Origin: Bacteroides sp. M10
GTDB taxonomy: Bacteria > Bacteroidota > Bacteroidia > Bacteroidales > Bacteroidaceae
Reading direction: 5' to 3'
Assembly: GCF_014334015.1 (NCBI RefSeq)
Contig: NZ_CP060488.1
Location: 4,050,501-4,114,500 of the forward strand
Length of the DNA stretch: 64,000 nucleotides
The position numbers and the translations under genes were made by a program. Positions 43,875-53,997 of the stretch are shown here, one piece after another (positions within the stretch are counted from its first letter, which is position 1; every line of letters starts with the position of its first letter). A model generated the notes under the pieces. It searched no databases, had not been told where the DNA came from, and worked only from the letters and a program-made list of their open reading frames with translations.

Positions 43875-46652
43875 ATGCATAATCTAATACGACATATAGT
43901 AAAAGCTTTAGTTACTCTTTGTCTGCTACTCATAAGTATGCCTATTTATCCAATTTCTTACTCTTTTCGCAGCATTTCCGAAACAGACGGACTTTCCGAC
44001 TTGACGGTCAGCTCTTTTTATAAAGATTCATTAGGCTATATCTGGATTGGCACGGCAAGTTCTGTTGAACGTTTTGACGGAGTCCATTTGAAACATTATC
44101 CTATATTAGGGAATAATGAAAAACAAAAATGGGTGAATGTAATAACAGAGACGTCTGGTAATAGGATATGGATAGGAAATGATATGGGATTGTGGACGGT
44201 TCATAAGGAAACAGAAAAACTGGAACCCTTTAGTCCGGAGACTATTAATTGTGGTGTTCGTGCCCTTTTACCAACTCGGGATGGAGGATTGTATATAGGT
44301 AGTGAAAAAGGATTATTTATCTATCGAAATAATCAATTGGAGCGACTGGCAGTAAGTTCCGACATCTTATCGGCAGAAAATTTTATCGTTGCATTGAATT
44401 TGGATGAAAATGGAGCTTTATGGATTCTTACCAAAGGTGGATTACATTCCATGAATATTTCAAACCGGAAAATAACCTCTTATCCATACAAGCAGGGATT
44501 CTCCTATAGAAATATGACACGTATCGGCCAAAAGCTCTATTTAGGAACAATGGATCATGGGTTGCTATGTTTTGATAGCTCGACGGGTGAGTTTAAAGAA
44601 AATATTATTGACTTGGGTTGTAATGTTATCATGTCTCTCTCCAGTGATGAAAAGAATTTGTTGTATATAGGCACTGATGGAAACGGGGTACATTTTGTTT
44701 CTGCGAATAACATGAAGATTGTTCGTACCTTTTGTTACGAATCGGGAAATAAACAGGCGATCCGTTCCAATTCTGTCTATGCATTATTGGTTGATAGGGA
44801 AGGAGTGATTTGGATTGGTTTTTATCAGCTAGGCTTGGATTATACACTATATCAGAGCGGATTATTTTCTACCTATGCCTATCTTCCTTATTTCGACTCC
44901 AAAGAGATGCCTGTTCGTGCAATAGCTGTTTCGAAAGACGAGAAACTGATAGGTTCGCGCAATGGACTTTTCTATATAGACGAAAAGAAACAGCGGTTTA
45001 AAAGTTTTAAGGTTCCCGAATTACGTTCCAATATGATCTTGTGTATTTATGCTTTTGAAGGAAAGTATTACATAGGTACTTATGGTGGCGGTATATATAT
45101 ACTCAATCCTTCCACGTTGACTTTATCCGATTTTGAAACAGCAGACTTAAAATCAACTCCATTCCTGAAAGGACATGTGTTTTGCATAAAATCGGATGAT
45201 GAAGGAAGTTTGTGGATGGCGACGTCTATGGGACTTTACTGTTATAGAGATGGAAAGCAAATCCGGCATTATACTACCGAAAATTCGAAATTACCGGGAG
45301 AAAATGTATATGATATATGTTTTGATTCCACTCGTAAAGGATGGATTTGTACAGAGAACGGTTTATGCATTTGGGATCCGTCAACCAATAGTCTGAAGTC
45401 GGATGTGTTTCCTGAAGGGTTTATTCATAAAGATAAAATCCGGACAGTATACGAAGATTCTAATCATGAGCTTTATTTCCTTCCGGATAAAGGTGCAATT
45501 TTTATATCTGATTTGTCGATGAATCATTTTCGGAGAATGCAGTCGGGCACTCCTTTGGATGGAAAGGATGCAATGTTTATTATAGAAGATCATGAAGGTT
45601 GGTTGTGGGTTGGTACTAATTTGGGCTTATATCGTTATGATAAGAAAGATAATTTTATTCCCTATAATTTCGTAGATGGCTTGCCCAGTTCTATATTTAT
45701 TACTTGTTTCCCTGTGATAGATGAAGAGGGTACGATGTGGTTCGGCAATTCGAAAGGTATGATTTATCTGACCTCGGAACAAAACGGCAGAAAAGCAAAA
45801 TGGCATTATCCGGTTGCTATTACCGATGTATTAGTGAATGGAAAGCAATCGGTTTATGCTAAGATGAGTAGAGAAAATAACGTGTATAAAATAAAATTGG
45901 AAGCAGAACAGCGTAATCTGACAATCCGTTTCTCTGGGTTCACTTATTCGGAGCCTGCATATATGTCTTATAAATGTAAGATGGAAGGGATAGATAGCGA
46001 CTGGCAATTATTGAGTGGACAATCTGAAATAACGTATTATGACTTATCATCCGGCAATTATCAGTTTAGAATTCATCGGGTGGATGATTCGGAGTCAGAA
46101 ATTTGCCTGATGGTGACTATTGCTCCTCGTTTCAATGCTGTTATGTGGAGTGTGACTATTTTAGTGATATTGATAATAACCTTGGCTTATATATATTATC
46201 GCCGGAGAATGAAACGAAACAACCTTATTGAACCGAAGGAAAAGCAACAACCGATAATTGAAGAAAAATATAGAAAGAGTAATGTGACTGAAGAAGAATG
46301 TAGACGCCTGGCTGGCGAACTGGAACTTCTGATGCAAAGGGATCGACTATATGTTAATCCAAATCTGAAAATAGCAGATTTGGCTGCAATATTGAATGTT
46401 TCCACTTATACATTATCCTATTTATTCAATCAATATTTGGATAAAAACTATTATGACTATTTGAATGACTATCGCATAGAGGAGTTTAAGCGTTTGGTTG
46501 ATAAAGATGAATATTCTAAATATACGTTGACAGCTTTGGCCGAATTATGTGGTTTTAGTTCGCGCACCTCCTTCTTTCGCTATTTTAAAAAGGTTATTGG
46601 AATTACTCCGAATGAATATATTCGAAGTATCGGAAAGACCAATGAAGAATAA
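43875..46652 (+). CDS. Membrane propeller-sensor/AraC regulator lacking kinase and receiver domains (module B)
   Basis: The frame opens with TTG at 43797, but a -7 box at 43840-43847 puts the transcript start later, so ATG 43875 is used (925 residues). The order is: signal/anchor segment; two-propeller sensor with Reg_prop repeats (GYIWIGTASSVERFDG, GVIWIGFYQLGLDY, GWLWVGTNLGLYRY); Y_Y_Y domain (about 660-750); one membrane span near 753-776; about 35-residue linker; AraC-type DNA-binding domain from about 815 (LAELCGFSSRTSFFRYFKKVIGITPNEYIRS). The HisKA, HATPase and receiver domains of a normal HTCS are absent, with the frame intact. Sensing and DNA binding are thus joined directly through the membrane, as in ToxR-like one-component regulators. 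It probably controls the sigma-SusC operon downstream. Confidence 0.88.
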   Translation: MHNLIRHIVKALVTLCLLLISMPIYPISYSFRSISETDGLSDLTVSSFYKDSLGYIWIGTASSVERFDGVHLKHYPILGNNEKQKWVNVITETSGNRIWIGNDMGLWTVHKETEKLEPFSPETINCGVRALLPTRDGGLYIGSEKGLFIYRNNQLERLAVSSDILSAENFIVALNLDENGALWILTKGGLHSMNISNRKITSYPYKQGFSYRNMTRIGQKLYLGTMDHGLLCFDSSTGEFKENIIDLGCNVIMSLSSDEKNLLYIGTDGNGVHFVSANNMKIVRTFCYESGNKQAIRSNSVYALLVDREGVIWIGFYQLGLDYTLYQSGLFSTYAYLPYFDSKEMPVRAIAVSKDEKLIGSRNGLFYIDEKKQRFKSFKVPELRSNMILCIYAFEGKYYIGTYGGGIYILNPSTLTLSDFETADLKSTPFLKGHVFCIKSDDEGSLWMATSMGLYCYRDGKQIRHYTTENSKLPGENVYDICFDSTRKGWICTENGLCIWDPSTNSLKSDVFPEGFIHKDKIRTVYEDSNHELYFLPDKGAIFISDLSMNHFRRMQSGTPLDGKDAMFIIEDHEGWLWVGTNLGLYRYDKKDNFIPYNFVDGLPSSIFITCFPVIDEEGTMWFGNSKGMIYLTSEQNGRKAKWHYPVAITDVLVNGKQSVYAKMSRENNVYKIKLEAEQRNLTIRFSGFTYSEPAYMSYKCKMEGIDSDWQLLSGQSEITYYDLSSGNYQFRIHRVDDSESEICLMVTIAPRFNAVMWSVTILVILIITLAYIYYRRRMKRNNLIEPKEKQQPIIEEKYRKSNVTEEECRRLAGELELLMQRDRLYVNPNLKIADLAAILNVSTYTLSYLFNQYLDKNYYDYLNDYRIEEFKRLVDKDEYSKYTLTALAELCGFSSRTSFFRYFKKVIGITPNEYIRSIGKTNEE

Positions 46653-46702
46653 TATACCTATGTACCTTTTATTTTAAACTTTAGATTGATAAATATCTCT
46701 TT

Positions 46703-46764
46703 AGAGTCTCAAATAATAAATTGAGACTCTATGAAATTAAGAGGTAACTTCTTGATAATTAGAG
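46703..46764 (+). promoter_or_regulatory. Candidate two-part operator upstream of the module B sigma gene
   Basis: The inverted repeat AGAGTCTCAA (46703-46712)/TTGAGACTCT (46721-46730) is followed by AACTTCTTGATAATTAGAG at 46746-46764. The same two parts occur upstream of the module C sigma gene, and in both cases the inverted repeat ends 116 bases before the -7 box. There is no T-run, so a terminator role is less likely. Confidence 0.6.
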
Positions 46765-46845
46765 TATGTGTTGATCGCTTGCTCTCCGCCAATAGGACGG
46801 AATTTATCTCTTCCTTTTTGAATATCCGTTTTCATATTTACCTTC

Positions 46846-46853
46846 TATATTTG
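46846..46853 (+). promoter_or_regulatory. -7 box (TATATTTG) of module B sigma operon
   Basis: A TAnnTTTG match 31 bases upstream of the sigma ATG; the twelve bases around it (CTATATTTGC core) are the same as at the module C promoter. Confidence 0.65.
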
Positions 46854-46883
46854 CCAACGTAATGATAAACAAAAATCTAAGCA

Positions 46884-47399
46884 ATGGAAAATATAGATAT
46901 GTCATCCGTACAGTTGATTAGTGATTCTTATAAGAATTATCATCGTTCTGTTTACTTGTATATATTATATAAAATAAGAAAAGATGAAGACGCGAAAGAT
47001 CTGTCTCAAGATGTATTTTTACGTTTGATGGATTATAAGCAAATGTTGCGACCGGAAACAATAAAGCATTTTATTTTCTCTATTTGCCGGAATTTGGTTA
47101 TTGATTATTTGCGTCGTCATTATAAAATGCAGGAAATCACGTCCTATTTTTTAGATCAGATTCCTACCTCTATCAATGATGTAGAGAGCCAGATAATAGC
47201 CAATGATATATCTACATGTGAGCAGGAGAGAGTTCTCCGGCTTCCTATGCAACGAAGGAAAATTTATGTAATGAGTCGCTTTAGACATAAATCATCAGCA
47301 TATATTTCCGCTTGTCTCGGGTTATCTGTCCGTACAGTAGAAAACCATTTGTTTGTCAGCCGGAAAGAAATCCGCGAATATATCCAACAGTGTATCTAA
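46884..47399 (+). CDS. ECF-type RNA polymerase sigma factor (module B)
   Basis: 171 residues. Region 2: DAKDLSQDVFLRLMDYKQ and CRNLVIDYLRRHYK. Region 4: LPMQRRKIYVMSRF...LSVRTVENHLFVSRKEI. It is closer to the module C sigma (both contain DYKQMLRP and are 171 residues) than to the module A sigma. SusC begins within 50 bases downstream. No anti-sigma gene is adjacent. It follows the kinase-less regulator by 231 bases, which hold the candidate operator. Confidence 0.92.
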   Translation: MENIDMSSVQLISDSYKNYHRSVYLYILYKIRKDEDAKDLSQDVFLRLMDYKQMLRPETIKHFIFSICRNLVIDYLRRHYKMQEITSYFLDQIPTSINDVESQIIANDISTCEQERVLRLPMQRRKIYVMSRFRHKSSAYISACLGLSVRTVENHLFVSRKEIREYIQQCI

Positions 47400-47443
47400 T
47401 ATTAGAATAAATAGTATAAATGTTAGTTTTAAATTTTATGTAT

Positions 47444-50400
47444 ATGAAAAAAAATCTCTTCAGATTTTCATCGAGAAGGATTCTATTCTCCACGGTGATA
47501 GCCTCTGCTCTTCTAGCAGGTGGTTCACAGACTGTCTTTGCAGATGCTGGGGAAGTACAAGCCGTATTACAGACCGGTACAATTAAAGGAAAAATTGTGG
47601 ATTCCAATGGCGATCCTGTCATTGGTGCCAATGTTATGGTTAAAGGTACCACCAATGGCTGTATAACCGACATTGACGGAAACTTCTCATTGAAAGACGC
47701 CAAAGGAACTTTGGTTATCTCTTATATCGGTTACAAAACGGAAGAGGTACAGGTGAAAGGCCATGAAACCAATTTAAAGATTGTATTGAAAGAGGACTCT
47801 GAACTACTGCAAGAAGTTGTAGTGGTGGGATACGGTAGTATGAAGAAAGAGTCGTTGACAGGTTCGGTGACAGTAGTTGACCAAAAACTTTTTAAAGACA
47901 AAGGTACGGTAGCCAATCCGCTATCAGCCATGCAAGGTCAGGTACCGGGCTTACGCATCACTCGTTCGTCGGCTGCTCCGGGCGAAGAGGGATGGGGCAT
48001 CTCTATTCGTGGTTCGGTTTCGAAGAATAACGTAGAGCCTCTGCTGATTATTGACGGTGTGCCTGCCAGCGGTGTCAGTGAGATGGCCCAACTCAATGCA
48101 GACGATATCGAAACCATTAACTTTCTGAAAGATGCTTCGGCTGCTATTTATGGTGCAAAAGCGGCAGGTGGTGTAATTTTGGTGACTACAAAACGTCCCA
48201 ATGTCGGCAGAACCAAAGTAGAATATAGCGGCTCGGTTACGCGCAAAATTGTGGGGTTGCAGCCTCGTATGATGAGTATGGACGAGTGGACGGACGGTGT
48301 GCTCCAAGCTCGCTTGAATGATGGTTATGGTGAAGATGATAACTGGGTGCGCTATGCCCGTTTGGCTAAGGCGATGAAAGGCAGTTGGATTAACCTGCAC
48401 GGTGGCAACAACCCCGATGAAGATCCCATTCCGGGGGGATTCCGTGGTGTGGCCGACTTTGTGTTTCACGACATGAACTGGACAGATGTGTTGTGGGGAA
48501 ATGCCACTTCTACCCAGCATAATCTTAGTGTAAGCGGAGGTACGGAAAAATCGAGCTACCGACTTTCACTGGGTTATTTGAACGATCAAGGTACGTTGAA
48601 ATGGGGGAACAACTCGAATGAACGTTATAACGCACGTTTGTTTAGTAGCGTCAAGATAAACGACCGTATCAGTTTGGAAACAAACATGTCAGCCAGTCGT
48701 CAGCATCAAGTAGCTCCTACACAGATTGGCAGTATATTAGGCAGCAGCATACCGCAACCGGGGCTTCCGGTTTCGACCATTGATGGTAAACCTTATGCGT
48801 GGGGAGGTATTCATACTCCCAATTGGTCAGCCGAATTGGGCGGTGACAACAAACTTGTGGTGACCGCTATGAGTGTGAATGAGATTCTAAAAGTAAACAT
48901 TCTGGATGGACTTGATTTTCAAGGCACTTTGGGATACTCGACGAACAACGCAACCCGTGACGAACAATATCTTTCGATTGATTGGTATCAATATGACGGT
49001 ACACCGATTCTGAACGAGAACTCTCCTTATCCCGCTAAAGAAAAATCGTCATATACAAAAAGTTCTGCACGTACTGACAATTACACGGCATCAGCCTTCC
49101 TCACTTATAAGAAACTATTTGATGAAGTTCACGACGTATCACTTATGGGAGGTGTTCAGTACGATTATGCTGCTTACGATTACAGTGGTACTAAAGCCAT
49201 GGATGTGGAAGCGGCTATCGAATCGCTCAACGGTAAGGGACAGGTTTACATTGATAAAGTAGACCGTTGGGAGGAAGCTATTCTTTCTTATTTCGGTCGT
49301 TTGAATTATAACTACAAATCGAGATATATGGTAGAAGTGAATGCTCGCTACGACGGCTCTTCGAAGTTCTTGCCCGAAAACCGCTGGAATTTCTTTTGGG
49401 GTGCATCAGCCGGATGGCGTATCACTGAAGAGAAATTCATGGAGAACTTGCGCGATTATGTGAGTGAACTGAAATTGCGTGCCTCATATGGTGAGGTAGG
49501 TAACCAAAATGGCATCGGACGCTACGACGGCATCCAACTTTACAACTACAAATCGGGCAGCGGTGCCTTGTTAGGTAATTCGAAAGGAACATATGTAGAA
49601 TCTGCCGGACTGGTGAGTACCGTGCGTACTTGGGAACGCATCTACAACTATAACTTAGGTATCGATTTCGGTTTCCTCAGCAATCGTCTGACAGGTACGT
49701 TCGAGGTATTTAAAAAGAAAAACAACAATATGTTGGTTTCTCGTCTGCATCCCGGTGTTTTGGGGGGAACGGCTCCCAGTACCAATAGCGGTAAGTTCGA
49801 AGCCAATGGTTATGATGCCAGTTTGACTTGGCGTGACAAGATAGGCAGTTTCAACTACCATGTTGGCGGTACGTTGACCTATATGAATAATGAACTGATT
49901 GACGGAGGCAATATTGTAGTGAATGCAGGCTATAATGAAGCAGTGAATGGATACCCGCTCAACTCTGTGTTTGGTTATCGCTATGTGGGCAAGGTACAAA
50001 ACCAAGACCAACTGGACTATTATGTGGACAAATATGTGGGTAGTAACTCTATCGCTCTGCCTGCCAACTTGCGTTTAGGCGACCACATGTATGAGGATGT
50101 GAACAAAGATGGCAAATTGACACAGGATGACCTTGTATTTCTCGGTTCCGACGATCCCAAATATTCGTTCTCGTTTAATTTCGGATGTGAGTGGAAGGGA
50201 TTCGATTTCAATACCGTGTTCCAAGGTGTGGGCAAACGTACCATCTATCGTGAGATTGACTCTTGGAAAGTGCCTTTCAAAGCCATTTGGCTGAACACTA
50301 CTAATCAGTCAGTGGGTAATGTATGGAGCCCTGAAACCCCTAACAATCATTTTCCTACCTATTCAAACAGCAATGACATCAATAACTACAACTACATTCC

Positions 50401-50653
50401 TTCTACCTGGTCGGCCGACAATGGTGCCTACCTGCGTCTCAAAGAGATTGTACTTGGATACACATTGCCAAAGGCATGGATGAACAAGAGCGGTTTTATC
50501 AGCAACCTACGTGTCTATGTCTCGGGTGCTGACTTGTGGGAGAAATCGTATATCAGCGATGGTTGGGATCCCGAAGCTACTCGCAAGGTGGAAAACAAAC
50601 AACGCTATCCGTTTAATCGCACTATAACTTTCGGTGTGAATGCCACGTTCTAA
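47444..50653 (+). CDS. SusC-like TonB-dependent transporter (module B)
   Basis: The frame's first ATG is 47420, but ATG 47444 (MKKNLFRFSSRR) starts a proper signal peptide, giving 1069 residues. A CarboxypepD_reg domain (IKGKIVDSNGDPVIGANVMV), 'LLQEVVVVGYGSMKKESLTG', plug (QGQVPGLRITRSSAAPGEEG, EPLLIIDGVPA) and barrel ending FGVNATF follow. No STN domain. It shares plug-region sequence with the module C SusC more than with module A. Base composition is visibly richer in G+C than the flanking regulator and GH2 genes. Confidence 0.94.
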   Translation: MKKNLFRFSSRRILFSTVIASALLAGGSQTVFADAGEVQAVLQTGTIKGKIVDSNGDPVIGANVMVKGTTNGCITDIDGNFSLKDAKGTLVISYIGYKTEEVQVKGHETNLKIVLKEDSELLQEVVVVGYGSMKKESLTGSVTVVDQKLFKDKGTVANPLSAMQGQVPGLRITRSSAAPGEEGWGISIRGSVSKNNVEPLLIIDGVPASGVSEMAQLNADDIETINFLKDASAAIYGAKAAGGVILVTTKRPNVGRTKVEYSGSVTRKIVGLQPRMMSMDEWTDGVLQARLNDGYGEDDNWVRYARLAKAMKGSWINLHGGNNPDEDPIPGGFRGVADFVFHDMNWTDVLWGNATSTQHNLSVSGGTEKSSYRLSLGYLNDQGTLKWGNNSNERYNARLFSSVKINDRISLETNMSASRQHQVAPTQIGSILGSSIPQPGLPVSTIDGKPYAWGGIHTPNWSAELGGDNKLVVTAMSVNEILKVNILDGLDFQGTLGYSTNNATRDEQYLSIDWYQYDGTPILNENSPYPAKEKSSYTKSSARTDNYTASAFLTYKKLFDEVHDVSLMGGVQYDYAAYDYSGTKAMDVEAAIESLNGKGQVYIDKVDRWEEAILSYFGRLNYNYKSRYMVEVNARYDGSSKFLPENRWNFFWGASAGWRITEEKFMENLRDYVSELKLRASYGEVGNQNGIGRYDGIQLYNYKSGSGALLGNSKGTYVESAGLVSTVRTWERIYNYNLGIDFGFLSNRLTGTFEVFKKKNNNMLVSRLHPGVLGGTAPSTNSGKFEANGYDASLTWRDKIGSFNYHVGGTLTYMNNELIDGGNIVVNAGYNEAVNGYPLNSVFGYRYVGKVQNQDQLDYYVDKYVGSNSIALPANLRLGDHMYEDVNKDGKLTQDDLVFLGSDDPKYSFSFNFGCEWKGFDFNTVFQGVGKRTIYREIDSWKVPFKAIWLNTTNQSVGNVWSPETPNNHFPTYSNSNDINNYNYIPSTWSADNGAYLRLKEIVLGYTLPKAWMNKSGFISNLRVYVSGADLWEKSYISDGWDPEATRKVENKQRYPFNRTITFGVNATF

Positions 50654-50680
50654 TTTTTATTCTTAATATTGAAGATAACA

Positions 50681-52402
50681 ATGAAAAAAATAGCATATAT
50701 TCTAAGTATCATTTGCGCCATGACCATGCAGTCGTGCTTAGATCTTGAGCCCAAGACGCAATTGGCTGACACCAACTACTGGAAGTCGCCCGAACACTTC
50801 AAACTCTTTGCCACGCAGTTCTACGGCTGGTCTGCCGACTTCCGATGGCTTGATGACAGTCAGCATGCCGATATTCGCTCGGACTTGTTTGCCTATAGCA
50901 CGGTGAATGTCTATAGTAATGGAACGAATAGTATTCCGTCGTCCGATAAGCATTATACCGACAATTATAACCGTATTCGTCAAACCAACACTTTGTTACA
51001 GCAAGCCGATGAGTATGACCGGCAAGCCGATATCGCCACTTCGGTGGGTGAAGCTCATTTCTTTCGTGCTTATTGCTATTTCGAATTGTTGCAGGCTTAC
51101 GGTGACCTCATTATTACCCGTACACCGCTTGATGTCGACTCACCCGAGATGCAGAAAGCACGTAATCCACGTACCGAGGTAGCCGATTTCATCATTGACG
51201 ATTTAAAAGAGGCCGCCAAACTGTTGCCTGCCAATAAAGCCATTAGTAGCAGTGACGAAGGTCGTCTCTCCAGTGAAGCTGCTTTAGCGTTTCTTTCACG
51301 TGTGGCTCTTTACGAAGGCACATGGGAGAAATTCCATAATGGCAGTCAAAATACCGAACGTACGAAATCTTTGCTCAATATTGCAGCGCAGGCAGCCTAT
51401 GACGTGATGGAAGGTGGAACATTTGAGCTTTTCGCTCCTCAAGAATTGGGTACGGAAGCCTATAAGTATCTTTTCATCCTAGAGAATGAAAAGTCGAACC
51501 CTGCCAGTATCAATAAAACAGGCAATAAAGAGTATATCTTTACCCGGCGTCATGACCCCGTACTTAACTCTATTGGCTTCAATATCACACAGGGCCGTTT
51601 AGGTAATGCTCTGTACGTTACTCGCAAAATGGCTAATATGTATCTACAAAGTAATGGGTTGCCTATCAACCCCCAAACGTGGAATTATACGAAGATAGAT
51701 GATGAATATAAAAATCGCGATAACCGTATGAACAATCAGCTTATGGTGCCCGGACAAACCTACTGGGGTACAAACGGCGGACGTATCAACTGGACCGGTG
51801 ATGCTGCCGAAATAGCCAATGCCTCGCATCGAAATTTCATACCTCAAACAGGAACGGGCTACTTCCCTCATAAGTGGTGTAGCGAGCGCGACGGAGTACC
51901 CACCGGTATGGAAGCCTATGACTTCCCCATCATTCGCTATGCCGAGGTGTTGTTGAACTATGCCGAAGCCGTGTTTGAACGTGATGAGCAGATATCAGAT
52001 GAAGACTTAGCTATCAGCCTGAACCTGACACGCAAACGCATCAATCCCGAAATGCCCGATCTGACCAACGACTTTGTTACGACGAACAATTTGGATATGC
52101 GCACCGAAATTCGCCGTGAACGCACCATTGAATTTTTCGATGAGAATTTCCGCATTGATGACCTGAAACGTTGGAAAACTGCTGAAGACGAAATGCCGAT
52201 GAATCTCACCGGTGTGAAGTGGGAAGGTACCGATTTTGAAAGCAGATGGCCCGATGCTTCTTTTAAAGACAAAGATGGTGAAGGTTGCATTATTCACGAA
52301 AAAGGACGCAACTGGCACGAAAAGCATTACTTGTTGCCACTGCCCACTGACCAACTTAAGCTGAATCCCAACTTGAAACAAAATCCGGGTTGGAATCAAT
52401 AA
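50681..52402 (+). CDS. SusD-like (RagB) glycan-binding lipoprotein (module B)
   Basis: The upstream frame start at 50669 is TTG; ATG 50681 begins a lipoprotein signal ending MQSCLD, giving 573 residues. SusD landmarks are 'LDLEPKTQLADTNYWKSPEHF', 'GEAHFFRAYCYFELLQAYGDLI', 'RRERTIEFFDENFRIDDLKRW' and the terminal 'LPTDQLKLNPNLKQNPGW'. It pairs with the SusC 27 bases upstream. Confidence 0.94.
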   Translation: MKKIAYILSIICAMTMQSCLDLEPKTQLADTNYWKSPEHFKLFATQFYGWSADFRWLDDSQHADIRSDLFAYSTVNVYSNGTNSIPSSDKHYTDNYNRIRQTNTLLQQADEYDRQADIATSVGEAHFFRAYCYFELLQAYGDLIITRTPLDVDSPEMQKARNPRTEVADFIIDDLKEAAKLLPANKAISSSDEGRLSSEAALAFLSRVALYEGTWEKFHNGSQNTERTKSLLNIAAQAAYDVMEGGTFELFAPQELGTEAYKYLFILENEKSNPASINKTGNKEYIFTRRHDPVLNSIGFNITQGRLGNALYVTRKMANMYLQSNGLPINPQTWNYTKIDDEYKNRDNRMNNQLMVPGQTYWGTNGGRINWTGDAAEIANASHRNFIPQTGTGYFPHKWCSERDGVPTGMEAYDFPIIRYAEVLLNYAEAVFERDEQISDEDLAISLNLTRKRINPEMPDLTNDFVTTNNLDMRTEIRRERTIEFFDENFRIDDLKRWKTAEDEMPMNLTGVKWEGTDFESRWPDASFKDKDGEGCIIHEKGRNWHEKHYLLPLPTDQLKLNPNLKQNPGWNQ

Positions 52403-52436
52403 TCTATTCATCATTCATTAATAAAGTAATCGAATT

Positions 52437-53900
52437 ATGACATACAAAAACATACTTCAAAAGGGTGCATTTGTTGCACTAATGACGGGTACCTTGGTAA
52501 TGACCGTTTCGTGTAATGATGACGATGTATCCCCCGTTTTAGAAGAGAGAGTGCTTGTCAAGGAGATCAACCTTGAAGTGACTCCCGAACTGCCTCTGCT
52601 GATAGGCACTGATACTTTGATAAAATATACTGTGGGGCCCGATGAGGCTTTTAACAAAGAATTGGTATGGAAATCAACAGTGCCCGATGTAGCTACAGTA
52701 GATGCCGAAGGACGCATCACGGCAATAAGTGCAGGTAGCACAGTCATTTCAGCCAGACCGGCTGTTGGTTATTCTACCACTTCGACCATCAATGTGAAGG
52801 TGGTAAACGAAGTCATTCACATCGCTGATATCAATCTCACTAACGAAGAGCTCGAAGTGTTTGTTACCTCGACTTTGCCACTCACTTGGCAAACTACTCC
52901 GGCCGACCCCACTTATCCCGGGTTGATTTGGAAAAGTCTCACTCCTGATAAGGCTACCATCAATGAAAAAGGTGAAGTGAAGGGCGTGGCTGAAGGAACG
53001 GCACGTATCCAAGTTACCGCTACTGATGACAAGCATTTTACAAAAGTGTTTGAAATTAAGGTGAAACCTATTATCTATATTGAAAGTATGGAATTCGTGA
53101 AGGAAGCCGATAAGCTGGCTTTAGGTGAAACCTATACTCCGCAGATGAATGTAACACCTGCAGACGCCACATTGTCATATATCGCATGGGAAAGCAGTAA
53201 GCCCGATGTTGTGGAAGTTGACGAAAAAGGCCGGTTCGTGGTGAAAGCTTATGGCAATGCTGTGATTACTGCTTTGGCTGATTATGGTGACGGTAAACCT
53301 ATCAAAGCTACGATGAGTATTAACGTGAGTGAAGGTTTAATGAACGACCAATTTACTATTGAGAATATGTGGCAGCCATTCGGTAATTTTAACCACCGGG
53401 AATTTGAATGGATGAAGAATGACGGAATACTTCGCATCTTCCCCGGTGATGATAAGACTTACAAGGCTGTGCGAATTTGTCGTATCGGTGGATTTGGATT
53501 CAACGTAACTAATTATCCTATCCTGGCCTTTAAAGTGAAATTCCCTGAAAATGTATTCGAAACATCAACAAGTATGGAATGGTATCTCGACATTTGGGGT
53601 GGAAGTGGCATTACAGTAGCCGGTAAATATGGTGAAGATGCCGATAAAGGTAAAAATGCCATGACTGTGGTAGATTGTGGCGAATACAAAGTATTCTATG
53701 CCGACTTCACAAAGAAATTTTTAGGTAAAAACCAACAGTATATGCCTACTGCATTGACGAAGTATGACACGGTCGAACTTCAATTCTGGAAAATTTGGTA
53801 TGAAGCCAATGAAACTGGCAGTATCTATGTGGATTGGGTGAAGACTTTCGAATCGGAACAAGAACTAAAAAATCTGATTAAGGTCGAAAGTACCGAATAA
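52437..53900 (+). CDS. Ig-like (Big_2) surface lipoprotein with distal beta domain (module B)
   Basis: 487 residues; lipobox TVSCND (Cys about residue 23). Three Big_2-type bacterial Ig repeats are seen, with tags WKSTVPDVATVDAEGRITAI, WKSLTPDKATINEKGEVKGV and WESSKPDVVEVDEKGRFVV. The last about 190 residues (from 'NDQFTIENMWQPFGNFNHREFEW') form a beta-rich domain similar to the DUF4979 domains of PUL lipoproteins. It takes the surface-glycan-binding slot after SusD, structurally different from the IPT proteins of module A. Glycan binding is inferred. Confidence 0.8.
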   Translation: MTYKNILQKGAFVALMTGTLVMTVSCNDDDVSPVLEERVLVKEINLEVTPELPLLIGTDTLIKYTVGPDEAFNKELVWKSTVPDVATVDAEGRITAISAGSTVISARPAVGYSTTSTINVKVVNEVIHIADINLTNEELEVFVTSTLPLTWQTTPADPTYPGLIWKSLTPDKATINEKGEVKGVAEGTARIQVTATDDKHFTKVFEIKVKPIIYIESMEFVKEADKLALGETYTPQMNVTPADATLSYIAWESSKPDVVEVDEKGRFVVKAYGNAVITALADYGDGKPIKATMSINVSEGLMNDQFTIENMWQPFGNFNHREFEWMKNDGILRIFPGDDKTYKAVRICRIGGFGFNVTNYPILAFKVKFPENVFETSTSMEWYLDIWGGSGITVAGKYGEDADKGKNAMTVVDCGEYKVFYADFTKKFLGKNQQYMPTALTKYDTVELQFWKIWYEANETGSIYVDWVKTFESEQELKNLIKVESTE

Positions 53901-53915
53901 TTGTGGAACAGTAAC

Positions 53916-53943
53916 CGGAGGAAGGCAGGTTTGTTTTCCTCCG
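53916..53943 (+). other. Hairpin between the Ig-like lipoprotein and lyase-like genes
   Basis: CGGAGGAA (53916-53923) pairs with TTCCTCCG (53936-53943). Lacking a T-run, it may modulate mRNA decay or coupling inside the operon. Confidence 0.4.
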
Positions 53944-53997
53944 TCATTAACCGACTTCTCTGAAAACTGATTGAATAATAAAATGAAATTTGAATGT

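Noticed and set aside
46703..46730. Terminator after the module B regulator
   Set aside because: No T-run follows the hairpin, and a matching element at the same distance from the module C promoter favours a binding site.
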